DNA from: Gnetum montanum
Lineage: Eukaryota; Streptophyta; Gnetopsida; Gnetales; Gnetaceae
Length of the DNA stretch: 64,000 bases
Reading direction: 5' to 3'
NCBI GenBank assembly: GCA_015680685.1
Contig: MNCI01000952.1
Span: 374,383 to 438,382, forward strand
Part shown: positions 9,240-22,065 of the stretch, piece by piece
Numbering within the stretch: position 1 is the first letter of the stretch
How the letters are laid out: the number at the start of each line of letters is the position of its first letter
Program-made: the position numbers and the translations under genes
Notes under the pieces: model-generated
The model's database searches: none
What the model was told of the DNA's origin: nothing
The model's input: only the letters and a program-made list of their open reading frames with translations

Positions 9240-11980
9240 TCATGTGGTGCTTGAAGGCGATAGCTCCTCCATTGGTTGCTTCCCTTTGTCTCTAGGCTTT
9301 TGAAATTTGTAACGATTCAGCAATGCTTGCAACTTCTCCTCTTCCATCCTTGGGTCATGTACCATCTAGGCTACTAAGCTGATGTGTGCTGGCATCGGTA
9401 CATCCCAAGGACATGGCAATTGCAAGAACATCTGATTTACCTTCACATATGAAGCCACGAACTGTCGTCATTCCTCCTCAAAGGCCCTAGCTTTGTCTCT
9501 AAGTTCATGATAATCTATTAATTTTCTAGCTAGGTTTGAGATGACATCCTTCTATTCCTTGTAGCTGGCTTTAACCACTTCCAATTCTAAGTTTGCCACC
9601 TACAACTTCTATAAAGCATCCTTTCAATCTGCAAACTCTTTCTCATATAATGCATAAGTGGTTGCTACTTATTTTTCTAGCTCATTTTGAGGTTAGCCTG
9701 TTGTTAACATGGCAAGGTTGCCATATCTGAGGTTAGCCAATGCCATATATTCTTTCAAATCTTCTATCTTCAGGTCTTTATTCTTGACTTCCACTTGGTG
9801 GACCAAGGCATAACTATCCAGAATTGGCTACCACTCAGGATTTTATGTTGATAAGGTGCCAAAGTGTGTTGTAGCAATCTAGATCTCTTTTTCATTTATC
9901 CACTTATACATGCTTACTTGGTCATGGAAGTGCTGCTTCAATTTCTCATGTTTCTTGGTCACATTCTACCATGCGCTAATTTCAATTACTGATTTTTGAT
10001 GAATAGCATGGACCTCCTTCATTGAGAGGGTTTTGTTCTCTTTGGCTAATCTACTAATATCCTGGTTAACCCTCACTAGTTGTTCTCTCAACCAATGGAT
10101 GCTTTCTTCTAAGATGTTCTTTTGCTTCTCAACTGTGGTTCACCTTGAATTTTCTACGACAAGCTGCTTTTTTTCTTCTTATGTGATTGTCAATGCCTTT
10201 TTGTATGCATGGGATTATGTGTTAATAGCAGATGCATTCCAGACTACTGTCTCTTTTTCTTGTTCTATAGTTGCTTTCTCCTTAGTTAGCTTGACCAACT
10301 ACTTCGTGCTGAATTGTTCTAGCTAGTTAGATGCAACAAAATGGATAGGGTCCCATTGTTTAGCTCTCAGGGCAACCAACTCTTATTGTAGTCTTTGTAT
10401 TTTTGCTTTTGCATGCTCTACCCTAACTATAGCCATGACCAACTTTTCTTTTGTGGCGATGAGGTCTAATTGTGCTGCAGTGACATCACTAGGGATGTCA
10501 AACAAAGTGGTCATCACTTACCCCATTTGTAGCATTTGATTAAGTACATCCTCATGCACCGAAAGAGTTATTGAAGTCCCGACCAGCATCTATGCATCTC
10601 TGGTTCTCGTTAGGTCTATCGGGGGCACAATAGGTACATTGAATGATTCCTTAATATGGTCTATGATTACTTTTATTGCTTTTTCCACATCCTCATGTTG
10701 CAATACCTCAACTGTGGCACCTTCTCATGTTTCAAGTGTTACTTGAAAGGATGCAGCATTCCCAAAGATTTGCTTGGACCGTTGGGATCCTCCTCCTCTT
10801 GATTGTAGCAAGATCTTCCCCTGTGTTAGATCAATTGAAACTATGGGCTATATGACATCATCCATCACTCTGAAGAGGTTGGACTCATCACTACTTCCCT
10901 AGCTGACAACTTCAGTAATATTCTATAAATGGCTCATTGGGGCCTGTAATCTTGTGGCAATAGTAGTGGTAGAGCTTGTGTTTGTGGGCATTATGTTTCA
11001 AGCCCACATTGTGTTTCTACTTCTGGTGTTGCCTCCTTCTTCGATTCTTATTCTTCACCAAGATCTTTTCTTGGTGCTGCAGGTTTAAGGAGTTCAATGA
11101 AGGAGGTGTTTTAAGCCTTCTTAGGGATATCATTTGTATATCCTAGGATTCCAGCACACTTACACAACCTTCTGATTAGGTAAGGGAATGGAAGCATTGG
11201 TTTCCCTACCTTCTTCTCTTCAACCCATTGTTGAATTTTAGTGAAGTAAAACTAAGGAAGATTGGTTGCAAATTTGTCCATTAAAATAGCACTTTTCCTG
11301 GTTACATATGTTGAGATTCAATTGAGCCCCTTTGTCGGAAATAAGTGGTATGTTCCAATCTTGAAATACGTCCTCCCTTCTAGAGTCATTTCATTATACA
11401 TTTTAGCCTCTTTGCCATATGCCCATTTCAGCCATAGTTTTTTGTTCTCAGGGTTAGATCTGGTGGACAAATGGGCTACCTTAGCTTCTTCATTTGGAAA
11501 ATTAAGAGCTACAGTAGTTGCTTTAATTGAAAAAGAGACATTGACTCCAAAAATGTTAACAATTTTGCTCTCATCTTTATTGTGCCAAAATTGATGAGTT
11601 TCACCCAGGTACCATTCGCCACTATCTAAAAGGATGGGTCACAAGAGAAACACCTTAAGTTGCATCTGGACCACTTCTGAAGTAAACTCCATGAAACCAA
11701 AATTCATTTCCACTATAACCAAGGTCAATGTGGACTTTTCTAGAATGGCCACAAGGTAATTAGGGGGCAACGTGAGACATTGTCCCTTCACAGGGGCCTA
11801 TGTTTCTATAGCCTTCCCTTAGACCATCTATCTAGTAGTAGGAGCCTCTTGGTGAATGTTGGATGATTGGACCTCTTGTTTTGTGTGTTTTACTTTTTTG
11901 CCTTGTTGGCCTTGGGCACCTTGTGGGTGCTTAGCTACTCTTTGCAAAGCTTCACCTTGTGCACCTTTTTTTGGGGCCAT
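9240..11980 (-). pseudogene. Element 1 3' ORF: plant-transposon-protein-like plus coiled coil
   Basis: A minus-strand frame starts at the ATG 11978-11980 (MAPKKGAQGEALQR) and is largely readable to a TGA at 9240-9242, about 910 codons interrupted by many stops. The N-terminal third has a block ending in FPYLIRRLCKCAGI. This resembles the 'putative plant transposon protein' domain (LLP..., then FP.LI..LC..AGV) found beside plant gypsy elements. The C-terminal half is rich in Glu, Lys, Gln and Leu in heptad-like order (for example NKDLKIEDLKEYMALANL), suggesting a long coiled coil. It ends in a charged tail with KGKQPMEELSPSST. It sits where envelope-like or extra ORFs occur in Tat/Athila elements. 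A homologue lies at 57608-60430. No transmembrane segment was seen, so an envelope role is not supported. Function is unknown. Confidence 0.6.
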
Positions 11981-13390
11981 TTGCAATCAAGCAAAGATCA
12001 AATGTTACTAAGGTTGTATTTTTTATCATTAATCAATTGATACCTTACTCATTACCTTAGTTCATTAAGTTCTTAGTTCATATGATTGTAGAGTTAGAAA
12101 TATTTTCAAGAAAAATCCCCAAAAAGTATTTATCCCTTACATAACTTTACACAGTTGGTTCCTTTTTCCTTATATGTGGCTTGTTATGGTTATGGTCCCT
12201 TGGGTGGAAAAATTAAGGTTCCTAGCATTAATACAATTGATTTTTCATGATAACACTTAAATTTTTTAACACTCTTACCCTTATAATACCCTCTAGGAGA
12301 TAGTAAATTTCAACAATTTGATGCAAGTTTCACATGCAAGCATCCCAACCAGCGCCCCCCCACCACGACTACCCTAAACACTCCAAGTTCAGGTAGGTTC
12401 AAATGGTACAAAAATTGGAGCAGTAGGGAGCTAAATATCGCAAGTAGAAAGTGAGTGCACAGAGCTTTGAGCCGTGAGAAAAAAATTAAACAAATCCATG
12501 AGATGAGATGGCCTGTAGAAAGGATTGCAGAAATTGGGACATGAGGTGTCTTACCATGATCACAATGAAACCTTGTGTGTTATTAATGGTTAAATAATTA
12601 GAAGTCCTTCTTTCCAAGATTCAAACCAAGTCTAAACCACATTGTAGTGACATTGCATTTTTTCATCACATTGGCAAACAACCATAAGACTATCATAGTT
12701 GCAAGGAGTAACATCACTTGGTATTTTTTTCCAAGGGAGGAGCTTGATTTATGGCACACACATTTTTTTATTTTTCACTCTCTTTGTTTTTTCGATTCTA
12801 AGAAGCCGCAAACTTTCAAGCATGGGTACATGTCTTTCTAGTGGGACTCATAGAAGTTTATTTAGTGTCATTTTAGGTTACCATTACTCCCATTTTTCAT
12901 TAGATCTACAAGGATATGGTTACAACCTTAGCAACATGATAGAACATACAAAAGTGGCCAAAGAGAATCCACAAGTCCCTTGATGTCACACCCTTTACAT
13001 TTCACCTTGGTGTTGCACTCTTCTATCTAGACACAATGATTATGAAGTTATTTTTAGGTTGGATAATGGAAAAGAGTATCATTATGACCAAGGCAAGAAC
13101 CTCTTATTAATGGAATGGGTGGATAGATATCATGGTCTTAATGTTTGAATAATTAGTCCCTTATGACTTGACAACATAGAGAAAACCTCATCTCAATGGG
13201 CAACATGATTATTTTATTCACAAAAGAGATTACATAACAAAGAAAATGAACACAACAAATAAAAAAATTGGAAGAAATAGGAAAAATTGGATCAAGAAAT
13301 AGAAAAATGACAAAAAATTGTAAAACAAAAAGATGAAAAACACTTAAGAATCCCGAAGATTAAAATGTGGGGTGACCCCCATGACTAAAC
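11981..13390 (-). other. Element 1 non-coding middle tract
   Basis: Lies between gag and the 3' ORF where pol would be expected. It shares scattered blocks with the tracts of elements 2, 3 and 4, for example a minus-strand AAGGGTGTGACATCAAG block (about 12980-13000). At its gag-proximal end the plus strand reads CCCCCATGACT (13376-13386), a copy of the polypurine motif. Plus-strand frames here (12647-12983) look like chance. Confidence 0.5.
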
Positions 13391-13649
13391 ATTTGGTCAT
13401 GAAAAGGATTAATAAGTGGATAAATAGGATCCATGCATGTATGAAACACTAGTAACCATCCATGCCATAGCCACTAGGTGTCTATTGCCTGTGTGGTTGG
13501 TGGGTAGAAAAATTGTTGGTCACATACTTGATGGTTAAATGTATGGTGGGTCAGAGTATGAGGTGTGTTAATGTTATGGATGTCTGGCCCACAATTGCAC
13601 CCTTGATCATGATATGGTATGCATGGATTTATTTGTCTTCCCATACTAT

Positions 13650-15857
13650 TAGATTCTTAGTTGGCTTTGGGATTGGAGTACTAATGGAGGATGACCCTTG
13701 TGTATAATCAAAGGACGTTGGTTGAAGGAAGGTGGTGCACTGGATTGGAATTGTGTTAGCTCGAATGATGTGGTGGGTCCATGCATGGTTTGCTTCCATT
13801 TATGACCTTTTTGCCAAAAGGGACATTTTCTACATTGTGGGTGAGACCCACTAGTGTCAACATGTCTATGCACATTTGCAACACAAGTGGCATTTGCTTG
13901 TAGATATTGTGGTGCAAAACCTTCCTATGTCCTTGGTGGTGGCATATAATGAGGAGGAGTATGAGAATATCAAGAGTAGGATGGATGGTAAGGGGCATGA
14001 GGGGGTGATCCTTTAGGGGATGTCATGGGTTGATGGTACTTGGGAGAGTGGTAGTGACGATTTGAAGTAGAGGATGTAGAACTAGTTGGAGAAATAGGGT
14101 GTTGAACATAATATCCATGTAGTTTCGATGGATAGGGCTAATTTGATGGTGGCCTCCCCCATGACTGTTTTTGTTGCCATTGCGGTTGATGACCATGTTG
14201 AGGCTAGTAATAAGTTCCCCTAGGATGGTATGATTGGTTGTGGGACTATTCTATAATTACCTTGTGGGAGAGGAAATCTCCCGGGCATGTGCTTTTGCAC
14301 AAACTTCATATTTAAGGCACCTACCCAATACTCATGTAAATGCAACAAGATTGGGCAATGGCCCTTGATATGGTCATATATGTAGATTTCACATCCATTA
14401 TCTTCGTCTGTGGTTGAGTCTATAGCCTCACTTTCGCCAGTCACTTTTCTTGTTTGCCAAAAAGTGTTTGTGGTTATTTCTTGGTTCTATATCCTTTGTT
14501 GATTGTGATCACCTAGCTCATTTGGCATGACCCTCTTCTCAACCATCTCAATGAGAGTTGTAACATTTTCATATACCCATTTGGACATCCTATTAAACTT
14601 TGCTTCAAGTTTATTAATAGATTTTTGTATTAACAAGGTTTGTTGTGGGATCACCCTATTGAGAGTGGTTTCATTCTCCTTACCACAAATCTAGACCTCC
14701 TTCTATTGAAGAGTTGGGTCCCATTGATATTTCTGGACATTCCCCCATTTGCATATCTCTCCTTCTTCTTTTGCCACATGCTCAATTAGCTCTTAGACTT
14801 GTTGGGCTTGGAGCTCATATAATTACCCTAGGGCATGCATCTCAAGGGTCTCCTTTGTTTTATTATAAAGCCCATCTATGATGTGAAAAAGTTTCCTTTC
14901 CTCAAAGAAACAATGGCTTAGGAATCTATTCAGTAAGGCATAACATCTATCTAAGGCCATGTCTAAGGGTTCATGTTGTTCTTGCTTCCACTCTTGGATT
15001 TGGCTCCTAATATTAGACACTCTTGCATAGGTTTGGTATTTCTTGTTGAAAAGTTCCAACATTGTTGACCACCATTGGATTGAATTTGGTCTCAACAATT
15101 GATACCATACTTTGGCTCTATCAATTAGTATCATAGGAAAGAGCTTAAGCTTTTTCCATCCATTGTCAATGTTGTAATAGATATAGGCATCCTAGAAGGC
15201 TTGTAAATGATGTTTTATATCTAAATCATAGCCTCTTGAAAATTTAGGGATATTATTCATATCAAGCTTAGGTAGGCAACTCTCTTTGTGATGCTTGTGA
15301 GGTATCTTAATGACCTCTGTGATATGCATTAGGCTCTTGGTGGCCAGCAAGGGTTCATCATCATTGAATAGGTTATGAGGAAAATTTCTATTTCTATTCA
15401 TTTGGTCATGATAATGTTTTCTATGTTCATTGTGATATCTTTGACATTTCCCATGGGTTCGATTTTAATTTTTAGTCTGACCCTTTAGTGAAGCCTTATC
15501 TCCATGCCTATGTTCATCTTCGTCAGAACTAGACATTGAAGGGGAAGAGGAAGATGAGGAACTAGAAGGATTTCCATGACTTCTATGGTGTTTCTTAGGA
15601 TCCTTTGATTTATCGTTCCTTAGTTTCAAGGAGTTTTTAGGCCTTAAGGCCTCCCCTAGTTTAGGACTTACATCATCTCTTCCAAGATTTTCTACCTTAG
15701 GTGAATGTAGTCTTTGAGTGTTGTTAGGGTGGTCATGATCATAAGAAACCCCTGCATAAAGTTGGTCACTCCAATTTTCTTCATCGTATATCTCGTTATT
15801 TCTCCAATGAATGCTTTTGCTATATAGTGCATTATCATTTCCATGTGAGAGAGACAT
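13650..15857 (-). pseudogene. Element 1 gag (capsid-type) with low-complexity linker
   Basis: Starts at the ATG 15855-15857 (MSLSHGNDN). A Ser/Asp/Glu/His-rich linker ends near 15465. The core at 14823-15401 reads MNNIPKFSRGYD, LIDRAKVWYQLL, IQWWSTMLELFNKKYQTY and FHIIDGLYNKTKETLEMHAL. This matches the retrotransposon gag pattern (A..W...L, W..L...F..KY, then ..F..GL). After it a possible zinc-binding stretch reads CEIYIYDHIKGHC (about 14375-14410). Stops and frameshifts break it. The tail becomes Pro/His-rich and fades near 13650. No DSG protease motif follows, unlike in elements 2 and 3. Confidence 0.75.
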
Positions 15858-15964
15858 TGTTGTTGGTTTATGTTGTGTGTGATTTAATATTTTTTGAAAG
15901 ATATATCATTAATTTCATTACAACGATAATGTATGATATAACTAATCTAGATGACTAGCACCAT

Positions 15965-15982
15965 TCTCTGGCAATGGTGCCA
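15965..15982 (-). promoter_or_regulatory. Element 1 primer-binding site, tRNA-Asp type
   Basis: The minus strand reads TGGCACCATTGCCAGAGA, one base after the 5' LTR. Compared with the complement of the plant tRNA-Asp(GTC) 3' end (from memory) there are four mismatches, all G to A. Confidence 0.8.
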
Positions 15983-15983
15983 A

Positions 15984-16844
15984 TGATGAGCAGTGAGGTA
16001 CCCCTACGCTCAACCATATGGATCATAAGTGTTCATGTATGATTCAATTCAATTCCATGGATGGGACTAGTTGTGGTATCTAAATCATTATGCTTTGATC
16101 ACAGTTCGTTGTCTTCCGACTTGGACTAGTGGTAGCTTTGTCATGTATGGTTTAGTCCAAAGTGAGGCATATGATGTTTTCTAATTCTACTTTTCCCCTA
16201 ATGATGATAAAGAAATAAATTAATTAAGCTAATGAACAATAGAAAACAAGATCTAAACTAGCCTAGGTGTGATGAGTATCTACTCTTAATCATCCATATA
16301 TGTCTTGGACTTCATGAGACTACTTCTGGGGTTGCCAAGCATATGTCACTGGGTGTGCCAAAAAATACATTGCTGGATTACCAAGTACTTACACTTAAAC
16401 GCTCATGATTAAGGTGTACACATTTCACTTAATGACAGGAATAGTAAGTAATAATAAATGAAAACACTTAACTAAAGAAAGTAGTAAATAGTTAACAATT
16501 AAAAGCAATAATAATTTAAGTGGATGTTGCAATGATGGGAGTACTCTCAATCTTTATTACTAGTCATGTAATGTGTCTAAGTACATTACACTCGAACAAA
16601 GGTGGTGTACAATTACAAACATCACATTGCAGGCATACACTAGGAATAATAGAACTTTAAGAAAGATTAGCAAAAACTAAAAACTAAAAACTATATTCTC
16701 TATTACTTATTACCTTCCACCCCATGCACCCAAGTGTTGTATTTATAGGCTAGCATAGAGGAGATGACATCAGATATTCGACATCGCTTCCTAGCCCTGA
16801 CATCAGGTACCCGACATCAAGGCTTGACAAATCATGACTCATCA
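15984..16844 (-). repeat. Element 1, 5' LTR
   Basis: 861 bases, TGATGAG...CTCATCA, collinear with 8177-9051 with small indels and mostly transition differences. Its TATA box is the plus ATTTATA at 16741-16747, so minus-strand transcription would start near 16710. Confidence 0.9.
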
Positions 16845-17139
16845 CCAACTTATAAATATGTATTTTAAGATTCAACAAAAATTTTAACATTAGTAGAAAA
16901 GGTTGAGAGTAATATACAATCCCCCATAAGGGAGTTCTAGAGAAATAATATCCATTGAAGTAAAATCAAAGAGAGAAAAATTGGATCTACTGAGAAAATC
17001 AAAATTACTGGAGAAACATCAAATCCATTGAAAAACATAAAGTTCATTAAAAATATCAGATATGTTAAAAAACATGAGATGAGTAAAAAAATATCAAATC
17101 TCTTGAAAAACATCAATTGGAGTAAGCTATAGAAGAATA

Positions 17140-17329
17140 CAACAATGCCTCAAGTAGGGGCCATCATTTGAAGTTATTGTAAGGTAATTGTTTCTTAAGT
17201 TATAAGACATGGATCCGAACCTAGGTGGAGGGTGAGGAGGGGTTGGGAGGGGGAGGGAGAAAGGTGTTGGAACCTTGAAATAATTATAATATAGGTACAT
17301 GCCAAGATACATAGCCCAATTAGAACTTT
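17140..17329. mobile_element. SINE-like repeat, second type
   Basis: Shares AGTAGGGGCCATCATTTG, AAGGTAATTGTTTCTTAA and TATAGGTACATGCCAAGA with 6641-6960. A B-box-like GGATCCGAACCTAGG follows, then a G/A-rich run (17220-17265). It ends in AATTAGAACTTTATAACTT, which also occurs at 55636. Orientation and boundaries are uncertain. Confidence 0.4.
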
Positions 17330-17790
17330 ATAACTTTAAAGAAAAAGTCTTGACTAAAGTTTGGTTGAAGACATCATGGAAAAAAAAATTTTATCTACAT
17401 TCTGTTAGATGAGGTTTGTTATCTTGTACTCAAGAGTATATATTCTCAACTAATGAGCTTTCATCATCTCCTTATTGAGATAGGTCGTTGGATCAATTTA
17501 TTAAGAGAAGAGCATATTTTCAAATTGTGCAAATAAAGTATAGAAGATGAAGAACATATCTTTTTTATTTTGTCCATCTTTGGCTTACATTCAATTGAAT
17601 TATACTATTAATTGTCATTTGTTGATTGCTTTCTTTAAAATTGACCCTATCCACTTGTGACATTACATTAATGATGTTTTCAACTTTTTTCAAAAATACG
17701 TTGAGGCTTTGTAATCATCCAAAAATTCCTTTGTGGTTTCTTGTACATAATAAAAACTTCTAATTTCTAGTTTCCATTTATAACTTAGCA
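17330..17790 (+). pseudogene. 5'-truncated LINE, ORF2 3' end
   Basis: Collinear by eye with 50215-50690, a better preserved copy. Readable pieces include SHHLLIEIGRWIN and a following EDEEHIFF/CPSLA pattern. This resembles the C-terminal CCHC-type region of non-LTR retrotransposon ORF2 (…LRTSSHxLxIExGRW…CxxC…DEEHFLxxCP). Only the last few hundred bases remain and stops are frequent. Confidence 0.55.
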
Positions 17791-17890
17791 TTGTCAACTA
17801 GAATTGAACCCATGACTTGGAACTTTTAAATCAAGATTCTTATCACTTAGCTAACATCTCATTGTTAAAATGTTGCCAACTTGAGTTATA
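17791..17890 (-). mobile_element. SINE, tRNA-derived head
   Basis: The minus strand reads GTTAGCTAAGTGATAAGAAT (A box) and, some 30 bases on, CATGGGTTCAATTCTAG (B box), followed by a GCTAAGTTATAAA tail. These are the clearest pol III-type boxes of this family in the window. A true tRNA is excluded because no closing acceptor stem can be paired. Confidence 0.6.
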
Positions 17891-20800
17891 CTGAAAGCAT
17901 TATTATATTTTTCTATAATTCTTCTAAATTATCTTGTTGGCTATATGTCTTAGGATGCACTTATAATCAATTTATCCACCCTCATAAAAAATAACAAAAA
18001 AATCATAATAAAAATGCTACTTAACATAGCATTAAAACTAAACTATTGGTTAAAAAAATAGTACATGCAATCATTTAAAAACATACAAATAATATATTAA
18101 TATGGTACACCATGAAATTTTCTTTGGACTAGTACAAAGGAGAGTAAAAATGTTTCATTAAGTTACATAAGATATGGTGGTTACTCTCATCTAAGCACAT
18201 GGATAAGGTCTTTGAGATTTTGGTTCACATGTTCTCATTTTCATTGCCATGCTCACATGGGAAGTTTGGTCTAAGGTGGAGAAGCCTTGAGTTTAGTGTA
18301 TGTACTATCTCTATAATGATATTTGGAATCTTAGGATTAAACCCTCTAAATTTTGGAAAACTATCAAGAAAGGAAGGATCTTTTTTCAATTCATGAATAA
18401 ATGATTATTTAATGATGGGTTTGTCCCTATCAGAGACCTTCTAGTAGGGTATTTCTTAACTAAATTCAAAGGTGATGCTTTCCTCAAGTCATGAGATCTC
18501 TTTAATCCCATCATCTTGATTAGGTTTACAATTATTTCTTGAATGGTAACCCATGCATTTCTAATTTGAACACCACAAAGAAGGTTCAATCCTAACTTCA
18601 ACATATTCTAGACATCCTTCTTAAATATGAATCCCAAGGATCTTCCCTTACCAATTTTCTCTTCTTTAATAGCAGTCAACAAAAGCATTGGTTTTCTTCT
18701 TTATTTAAAAAGTCCTTTAAGGTGGCTCTTGGATACAAAGTGACATGAAAACTACATTTCTAGCACATGATTTAATCCTTCATTTAGTTTATAACTCATG
18801 TGATTATTCTAACCCATGATAAGCTTCAATGATGGTGTTTTAACATGGCTTTGTACTCCAACTTGTGCTATCATGAGGTCGAAATGATGGCTTACTTATT
18901 TAATAAATGTAACTTTTCCAAGGCACTAGTAAAATTCTCTACACATAGACTAACATCAATTGGAATTATTATTGGAGCATGAAGCTCTCCAAATGTATCA
19001 TGGCAAGTTACTATCATCTCTTCTCATTATGGGCAAACATGATTTGGATCATTTGGCTTAAGCATAATGTCTGAATTTTTTAAACACAACCCTTTAACTT
19101 CCCATATATAATTGTCTTCAAGGCATGGTGCCACCCTTGAAAAACATCATACAACATCATCCTTAAGTCTCAAGTTAGTAAGAAAAGGAGGTTGAACTTA
19201 AGATGGACCACACCTTAGTGTTTACAGTACCTAAAAGCACATAACGAGTCATTGTACTCATTAGATATTAGTTAGAAGCATAGCAAGTATGCCTTATAAA
19301 ACACACACATAATGACCTACGAAACATACACATGAGACACACCACAATAATATGATAAGAACTGATCCTACACTATGTGCATTTAGCCTTATGCCCCCAC
19401 ATTGCTTAATTCTAGTTATGGAAATATTGTTACAATTGCACAATGGATCATGTTAATGTTTGCAAGTATCAAAGGCATAAGCCAACTAACTACTCCCTAC
19501 TTGCAAATATTGGTTTAACTCAATATTATGGTAATCTCTATCTTTACCTTGCTCATTGGATCTTATAGGCCACCACTACATGGATTGATGATAGTTTCAT
19601 GGTCAATGGCATTTAGGTCAATGTTTTTCTAGAGTTGGTCATCACTGCCACTTGCCTTCCTAATAAGGGGTTTTCTACTTCGTGGATGAAATGTCAAGGT
19701 TTCTATATTGTTCAACATTATTTTCTTAAAGGCATGTCCACTTCTACTTAACATAATACTAACATGATGACCTTCGGGTCACTTAGGCCAAACTTGCCTA
19801 GAAAATGATAAGATACCTTACTTTTGATTCCAAAGTTTCTAAGTTAACATGTATTCTATTAGGCTTGTATGTTTCTTTCACCCTAGTAAATCTTTGAATA
19901 TGGTTAATCTACCAGCATGACTCCTGTCAACTTTTTAGTGAAGCTTCATGTAGAAATGAGAACATAAATTCCATAGTTTCCCATTGTGAACATCTAACAA
20001 GGTTCATTGAGAAAATTTGGGAAATATAGCTTACTTTACTACACTCTTATTTGGCTCTCCTAGCTTACATTGACTCAATTTATCAAGTAAGCATGACTTA
20101 GCATGGATCTAATGGACTTGCAAGTTCTACACTAATAAACCTTTAGTGCTCTCTCACTCCATCCTCCCATCACTTAACTTCAACTACCTTGGAGATCACT
20201 CATTCTTTCATCATCTCCCCTAAGTAGATGATGCTTCTTGAATTTAGAAAATAGCTTAAAAGTGAAGCTTTTCATTTCTCTTAGTATCCATAGAAATTTT
20301 CTTATCACTCAGTTAGTGTCCATGTGATGTTTTAAACATCGTACAAGTCTAGTCCACATTGATCCTATTTGGTTCTTTCCTATGTCTTTTAGAAGTCTTT
20401 AGGACAAGTAGGAAAGCTCATCCTCCCTAGTTCTTATTGATAATATTTCAATAGAGCCTATTTCATTGATGGAACATGTTTAGGAGGTGGTTGAAGGGTT
20501 CCTTTCCTCTTTGGCTTCCTCTAATTTGGCTGTACTTATGCATGTTTGCAATAGGGGCTTCTCCGCTTTTCTTAATATAATCATCAAGTTGCATGGTTTA
20601 GGCTTATGGTTACCCCATTTTGTGCAACATTATGATTCATTGTAGGTTTTGTGGAAGGATCTCTATTCCATGTTTTGGGAACCACTATCCCTTTTGATGT
20701 ATGCTATTTCTACTTTCAATGACATCCTTAACACCTAGATGCTTCTCCACCAAGCTTCACCAATGATTTTGGCTCTTCCAAGAACTCGTTCTAACCTGAT

Positions 20801-22065
20801 TCCCTATGAAACATTTAGCTTTAGTAATTCTTATTATTGTGTTACCATGGAAAATGCTATTGATGGAACATGAAGATCTAATGATGACTAGATAAATTTG
20901 TTAGATGATCTTCAGTAGCTATAAAGCTATGTTTTTTGTTAATGTCTCATATAGCTTGTTGACTAATGTTATTTCTTATTTGACTCCTATCATACTATAT
21001 AGCTATTTGTTTGGATTTATTTTGGTGCCTCATTGATACATAAGTAATTAGGTTTTTTACATGTAGGCTTCATTCTTAGTTTTTGATGTCTCCCAAGTAT
21101 TTTTGTTTCAATGGCTTAGTATTTTTCCTTATTGCTTTTATGAATATATTTCTTGGTTCATTAGGTTTATTTCTTATATTAATATAATTGGCCTAATCTT
21201 TCCTTTGTAAAATATGGTACAACATAATTTTTAATAATATTTATAATTAAATAAATACAATTAAAATTAATATATGGATCAAAAGCTAATAATCTAAATA
21301 TTTTTTTAAAATTATATAAATGAAAATTATGTCAAAAAAATGATCCTAGCAATACTTGCTTAACCTTAAACAAATCTATAGAAGCAAAGTTATTCATATT
21401 TGAAATTTTTATAAAAAGGATAATATTTGATCTATTCTGTAGGGTGTGGCCCCCTTTATGTATTTGACAACCTAGTTTTTGTAATTTGCTTAATGTCTTG
21501 TCTCAAGTTTGTCTCTACAATTTTTGAAATGTTGATGTTAGTTCATTAGGACTTAGATGCTACCTCTTGCACTTGGCCTACTAATAGCCTTTTCTTTGTA
21601 CATTTTTTTTCATTCTTAATATAATGTTTTTTGGGGTTTTTTTAAGAAAAAAAAAATAATATTTCATATTAATGTCATGTTAATAATTATATTATTATTT
21701 TTTCCAAATTTATAGCATGTATCAAAATGAAAATAATTCTTACAATGACTCAAATATGATGGTAGAGATAAAATATTTATAATTATGATATTTATTTATT
21801 TATGTAAGAAAATAGGGATATGCTCAAACGTCTAAATATCACATAATTTCATAATCTACAAGAACATAAAACATAATTATTTTTACATTCCAAAGACATT
21901 ATGGATTATCAAGTGAAGCCTCAATGCTTATCTTATTAAGTGGATCCAAGCAGGATCAGTGGATAAGCAAAGGCTTAACTTCTTTGAGTAGCTATACCTT
22001 GTCTTTAATGCAAATATTTCAATTTGAGAAACTAACACTTTATCATCACTCTAAATGATGGTTAT
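17891..22065. other. Long AT-rich stretch without recognised genes
   Basis: About 4.2 kb with no frame above about 75 codons and no domain that I can name. Composition and broken short frames suggest very old transposon sequence. Frames at 18199-18396 (plus) and 18386-18604 (minus) match nothing I know. The last bases, GTTAT (22061-22065), are the probable TSD of the solo LTR. Confidence 0.4.

Larger units (their letters stand above)
8177..16844 (-). mobile_element. Element 1: Tat/Athila-related LTR retrotransposon lacking pol
   Basis: Complete insertion of 8668 bases. LTRs at 8177-9051 and 15984-16844 start TGATGAG and end CTCATCA. The five bases before (8172-8176) and after (16845-16849) are both CCAAC, a perfect TSD. 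A tRNA-Asp-type primer-binding site abuts the upper LTR and a polypurine-like tract the lower one, so the element reads on the minus strand. In transcription order: 5' LTR, PBS, gag, non-coding tract, long 3' ORF, PPT, 3' LTR. I found no protease, reverse transcriptase, RNase H or integrase, so it could only move with proteins supplied by others. By eye the LTRs differ at roughly one base in ten, so it is old, and both ORFs carry stops. Confidence 0.9.

Noticed and set aside
10033-11594. Plus-strand frames of 97 and 110 codons inside element 1
   Set aside because: They overlap the minus-strand 3' ORF, which has a homologue in element 4; the plus frames are its antisense.
9240-11980. Envelope gene
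   Set aside because: Position fits, but no signal peptide, membrane span or furin-type site was seen; coiled coil and domain resemblance point elsewhere.
13513-13707. 64-codon plus-strand frame within the gag end of element 1
   Set aside because: Antisense to gag, with no motif.
18199-21200. LINE or gypsy remnant in the 18-21 kb stretch
   Set aside because: Reading of both strands gave only weak, non-specific resemblance; not enough to call.
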